Below are positions 50,101 through 50,327 of a stretch of 50,327 nucleotides of DNA, piece by piece. The position numbers and the translations under genes were made by a program. The notes beneath the pieces were generated by a model. That model had not been told where the DNA came from. It did not search any database and saw only the letters and a list, made by a program, of their open reading frames with translations. Origin of the DNA: an uncultured Coriobacteriia bacterium (GTDB lineage Bacteria > Actinomycetota > Coriobacteriia > Coriobacteriales > QAMH01). Location: NCBI GenBank assembly GCA_948466335.1, contig CAOKAE010000012.1, positions 1 through 50,327 of the forward strand. Direction: 5' to 3'. Numbering within the stretch: the first letter of the stretch is position 1; every line of letters begins with the position of its first letter.

Positions 50101-50327
50101 GCGCACGGGACCATACACTTCGTCGGTAGCAGTATCAGCGGTTTCACCTCCCTCGACAACGGAGGAGCTATCCCCAGCTGCATTAGCTTCATCGCTAGTC
50201 GTCGGCTGAGTGATAGACACATCCTCGGCTTCATCCGGGCTAGGCGCAGATGCATTAGCTTCGTCGCTAGTCGTCGTCTGCGTGCTATCCGGACCTTCAG
50301 CCTTGTTGTCGTTCAGGGAGGGCTTCG
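38164..50327 (-). CDS. Giant InlB-repeat adhesin, 5' end outside window
   Basis: An open frame of at least 4,053 codons that runs off the window edge; a GTG at 50220 is in frame, but reading continues upstream, so the true start is not seen. Visible part: Ser/Thr/Asp-rich tandem repeats, a unique domain (~50 to 250 residues from the GTG), then several dozen InlB B-type repeats (GYxFxGWxT...LYAxW), each about 60-90 residues and strongly diverged, with MucBP-like VxYYFxD...LYYxRN units interspersed. The C-terminus is GPPRTGDQ, a membrane helix and RRRREEEEEN: a sortase-type anchor with PPRTG instead of LPXTG. A long cell-surface stalk for host or partner binding is expected. The first ~1 kb is more AT-rich than the rest. 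Stop overlaps the next gene (TAATG). Confidence 0.9.
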   Translation of the reverse strand, partial: KPSLNDNKAEGPDSTQTTTSDEANASAPSPDEAEDVSITQPTTSDEANAAGDSSSVVEGGETADTATDEVYGPVRYLQPSADEVYGPVRYTDLEPQKAGDTITIHFFDSFSAPVAGAQSTPRTPDITVGNRLDPIYSSTGKFLVRAGDSVTGTDLTALAATYDRPKRYGMQIKNWFMTFTMTRTMGGTTTTTYGAVMQNNGNLKRFSTQINNAMMTDFHIYCIWAPPAGKSVEFIDMDNKPIDSMSGQFTWDQEITIPSSANVPTGYRLTDPFKFYAATDTSFSNPLDKSRATYTLGDLVDHLHNIRTSTEDYNEAYNSGARWISKADEVTVSFDVTYNTNGATSGSNKTVTYDNLAATAEAMPTGWAKTGHTFLGWATTSDANTADYAVGAALTNIDGNGTPADGGNYTLYAVWKPNEYTVTYNYNKPSGVTANPGSWPANGKVNHGSNYTISNNTPTLTGYRFDGWATTAAGAVTYAKGATINNVTANVNLYAKWTAMYTVSYNGNGSTSGSAPASSTVAAGSSYTVAANTFTKTGAVFQGWNTAANGSGTAYAPGASFTVNANTTLYAQWATNPAISFNANTPSGAVTSVTGLPGSTTVTYNTPYTLPTTTPSVMGYTFAGWKIANTGTTYAAGGKTGNITTATVFYAQWTERTGFSAVFYDKSSGASDGTAYNTQSNKNWTAQITLPTAPTKTGYTFGGWFLQKDSNGSGTGTQFSAAKGFNQLWLDAQKAGQANESTTTIKLYAKWTEKDRVTFTLNPNGGQYKGTTGVDTTSNILNGGSFTIPTNVTNPTRVGYNFAGWTENAAGTGTVYQAGAVFNNLTSSKTLYAKWNAAPVTFTFEKGATDVTSLKTPDPYTMSANYGSNLAVPAGSTVYTRTGFNHGGWSYTNASNANATVAAAGASVAVANFKIVWSGDSAAGTLKGTAVLTAIWNPYTYTIQWNANGGSPNTTTANVQPTTTVNVPTSNPSRSGYTFKGWNTAADGSGKVVTSGNAVNAIFNLSGVASGATLPLYAQWEENKVQIRFYSDNYSTLQFAGAGYTDGTILYVGAATGAIYASATATTPISGRNISGGVTPVIDSNHEYSATSGSKWAVGAYSGTAVAAANIGAGGKLTVPKTGGLYTTADYYLTVSPKGIGFTVEYYFQDVNSDTTYTINGSATTSDTAPFGYVVTAGTTAGTAGTTITIVRKSFTGFTYDDAKTGTAKSITIGGTPAGNVIKLYFKRNVNKVQVSYSGDVPAGVVYTPASQDVKYGATVNLTVPATVTGYTFTGWKVVSGGVTISSNSFTMPNNAVAIEGVWAKNKFNVTFKNSNTSQGTLSGTTSYSLDFGDQLSAVPTTTAKVGYYFLGWEVHENCTTSGSESTGTNMGIISSAALLGTDGTVSTPWTCNGHAVMIARWGKTLSVVYTSPSTGGFTEVNGSVTSGVVTQPGTRYVNLQAGINLPQYGGAFDPAGDRNASNPKAKPGYKFTGWKFTADDGSTGTVEGYYNAGTFVRTGGANMPTVVNMSYEFEAVYVETTQQLHFDNNVANMSGLTGTGATDVTAKTGQSVTLPKDATYKMTTNPSAYELLGWTLDATYKEGTSTLYTTSFTMTPGTKNPTLYNMAGVDFGYGVTLYPVFREKLVTITYTTATGSASMGTLSKNNEGTSFGMVSGTPAGSKPTAGTGHKFLGWFTDAAGTNPVPASWVSADNTLKPQKTGGVYATATYYAKFEAEQYDITFKVGDHGTWSDGTTADKSAKITYNNAVGSARPGTTPATGYVFKQWVDQNGKTYSNATLEALKITGPGMVFTATWEERTGYTIIYNENGGTPHPANQSVSWTAVINTIMSNDAKNVSKQGYDFDGWYAKADFSAASKLTNTMTYAEALAAAGKTVNADGTAELTLFAKWNEKSYTIHYNARYPEGTSPAIADKTVTWTQANLLASGFETLTVPGYDFIKWSSTTANTGMTVNNSTVFSALYQSLFGTTDNTRTEITLYGIWDQKSFTVRFVDDKGADLRTPISGLTWNDQIDYFDYAVSDGSAFLNGWKYTPAGGTQQTWLKSDGKLNVSAFDGTPTPADGATFILTADLIKNAIFEIQFNTVDFMTNTPGTLDPNGIKQVGSVTGYMTPGQIADITNLNTHDYIAEFERPDGTNRNALLKGYVYQVVNWPAGAGRPDTKTTSIAADVVSGAKVTFVVYWVEKQFTVKYDLGSDAFGNPAPSTVVKPADKNVGWNSTNLTPTGSDVPVWEGYYPPKWQYKNASGSWVDVPAGAKFSAIALGDDTLTSVTLRAKWEADQVRITYTTQTGGTAKSADNVINVPNHGSAYEDINAVSGTPHAVTATANAGYKFIGWYKDGVLVTSGATLTVVKTGDTFTSGTYEARFTPLGQIDYTIEYWLEQLDGTYAQDPTLAPNGNGSGEENSTVVVTDAMKKNIKGFTYTPGVTGSIETIDPLVPGKVLKLYYVRNAYNVTVTPAAPGADAPETLPVPVYPSTGITSSSTEQKYGMPLVIPTMPANDGWTFSWTVSYTEKGSTTAVTKTYANGANFTMPDGPVTIVGVWSRNGHNVAFRSDSTPGMGGTVAVKPGSSMPFTVSHGKNLLDASSTGSSKNITVTPDYDFVFAGWSYVGADGVTYTTQDPDSVIINCDTTFTAIWAQTFFVSYGPGNGPNNHGGTGFTSTIVADDEVSGNPNVNTIPLMIGGVDRTQNAPAAAGYRFVGWTWSINGTNYYWIAPSGAGYDTSSLRGTAGTLDFEVRSNVEFVAIWEALEQDLIFSLGMPGETGTWTPSGIPGTAGTTGDYAVAPKPRTDQVVTLLTAGDITRDNYTLEGWKIWTDANGDGVIQAGELSAQAYTGTFKMPAHSVVFVPVWSFDGLKINYAIGTPSGSTTVRGTLSSFGEPITDPNKAVAAGSTATAKPGYKFVGWYLDAECTIPLPTDLVNAWVTNSLDGTIIRSSKIAPHRPDGGWLPVTYYALFAPAATEYTITYMVQDISGTGYNKLTSSKFTDIESEGTADVTDPSNPAYAHLLDTTTGRYYGLKFVTGITGELLRAFVKANGTTELIVYYNRIPYDITYDLGTNGTATGTWTGNAGPSQAFGTVTVNVPGATLAGMSLAGWEAVWTDPTDGTEKKVAMPNSGAHFTMPYANVQVRAIWAKNVEFTILVYKLSYDENGKLVVTTEAIPTNWPNKFTTVEGTTVTIKPNGSTLTITGSGTQTSSLPGTLPMPSCPGWAYVAGSCDPFGVYSTAGLGANGEPIVLKIFYAPKTGYVINYVVELDGKTINVGKRDKNVYWTTNDLAFTGSVSGITGYEIEGYGWQYKDAAGNLHDITAAMTYGNVVRGIHGVERDTIMSITLYAKLKARNYKVIWADDTNGADSNYVEILTKNNFGWTSNVPLSDPATLNKYNKPGYKWMGWEVRPAGGATPTKYAPGATIDLKTLAALLGISDRDDSSSKNAIVLYAVWVKWAPVTIEFYTNDGGTQVKLPDTVHFSEADQVVYEGARYTVSEAIVKAHRPMGYTIPGTMPSLIAKAEGNILKVIYNAISDFKLNLATNYGEEGTLAQIITGLTWNEKPDAKATAEPTRVGYRLLDKPARWNTKADGSGHSFDADATYAQIAAWIYGAGIDDMTVLEKGITLYAQWTLANDFEVIYDLNNDPEKNGNVLTVVPDNRTPIDVEEKLNMHNVGWNEGGFDKSNDAELDAAPNGYEFAGWNTKADGTGLQIDNTMTYKQVSEYLDPKHEQKKIVLYAQWKELVIEITYTVSNEEHGTIDRVVDKVSAVTLQPVDEGSSAGTKLHSVATAKPGYHFVEWVLVTPEMKAQMLAQAGNTYANVLKMLRDDKSELSIDKHANDGRLYAATYMARFERNADASVIYDANGGWGSIDPTTTAHGLTFNLDGGSNFGMNHHTLKGWNTKPDGTGTHYALGQTGLVMPEEGMKLYAEWGINSYGVHVLPPKDGGSVNVGDTDVVWGEKIPQSYIDGLNPWADYGHSFAGWDYKMTNADTGEVTMGHVDDLSQLTVLGEIELTPVFEGSYVVDGPPRTGDQAMTLSLEALAGIAALMLLLLLVARRRREEEEEN
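50061..50290 (-). repeat. Tandem coding repeats near the adhesin N-terminus
   Basis: DEVYGPVRY units recur at a 42-base (14-codon) period (50061-50082, 50103-50124), and TTSDEANA units at a 72-base period (50180, 50252). The copies are nearly identical at the DNA level, so copy number may vary between strains. Confidence 0.75.

Overview
The window is high-GC DNA with actinobacterial gene content, most likely from an anaerobic gut member of the Coriobacteriia. This is inferred from a [FeFe] hydrogenase with a NuoF/GltD-type partner, a B12-riboswitch ECF transporter, a type IV pilus operon with a DUF4860-like protein, and very large InlB-repeat surface proteins. No genus is claimed. No tRNA, rRNA, CRISPR array, transposase or integrase was recognised.

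Layout. 1-376: 3' end of an ABC ATPase gene. 540-4273: two-gene [FeFe]-hydrogenase operon (+). 4361-8434: cobalamin riboswitch, then a transcobalamin-like lipoprotein and the ECF T, fused A-A and S components (+), a complete B12-uptake unit. 8714-10687: a 50-residue acidic repeat protein and a TetR-like regulator with a ~300-residue acidic tail (+). 15661-11273 (-): CapA-like protein, LPG-synthase-TM flippase-like protein, YchF and a small membrane protein. 18367-15756 (-): rpsO and pnp. 21130-19671 (-): small lipoprotein, LOG-family nucleotide hydrolase and PAP2 phosphatase. 25015-23336 (-): EttA. 25256-26344 (+): transglutaminase-like lipoprotein. 26415-30509 (+): six-gene type IV pilus operon (PilC, four small pseudopilin-like or membrane proteins, PilT), closed by a strong terminator. 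35294-32763 (-): membrane sensor with degenerate GGDEF and EAL domains. 50327-35513 (-): two-gene surface-protein operon, a giant InlB-repeat adhesin of at least 4,053 codons (5' end outside the window) and an 883-residue companion.

Between the genes are several families of short palindromic repeats and three AT-rich stretches (about 21.3-23.3, 31.05-32.25 and 49.2-50.2 kb). The first two are gene-free; the third encodes the N-terminal part of the giant adhesin. The most unusual items are a ~103-bp palindrome carried in frame inside the ECF ATPase, a nested palindrome complex at 30.66-31.0 kb, a 27-bp-arm double palindrome at 35.3-35.4 kb, two inverted-repeat-bounded segments around rpsO, and the acidic small-protein/TetR pair with shared operator-like sites.

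Themes: hydrogen and redox metabolism, B12 scavenging, and a large investment in the cell surface (pili, a transglutaminase-like lipoprotein, giant adhesins, a membrane sensor). All calls come from reading the sequence without database searches.
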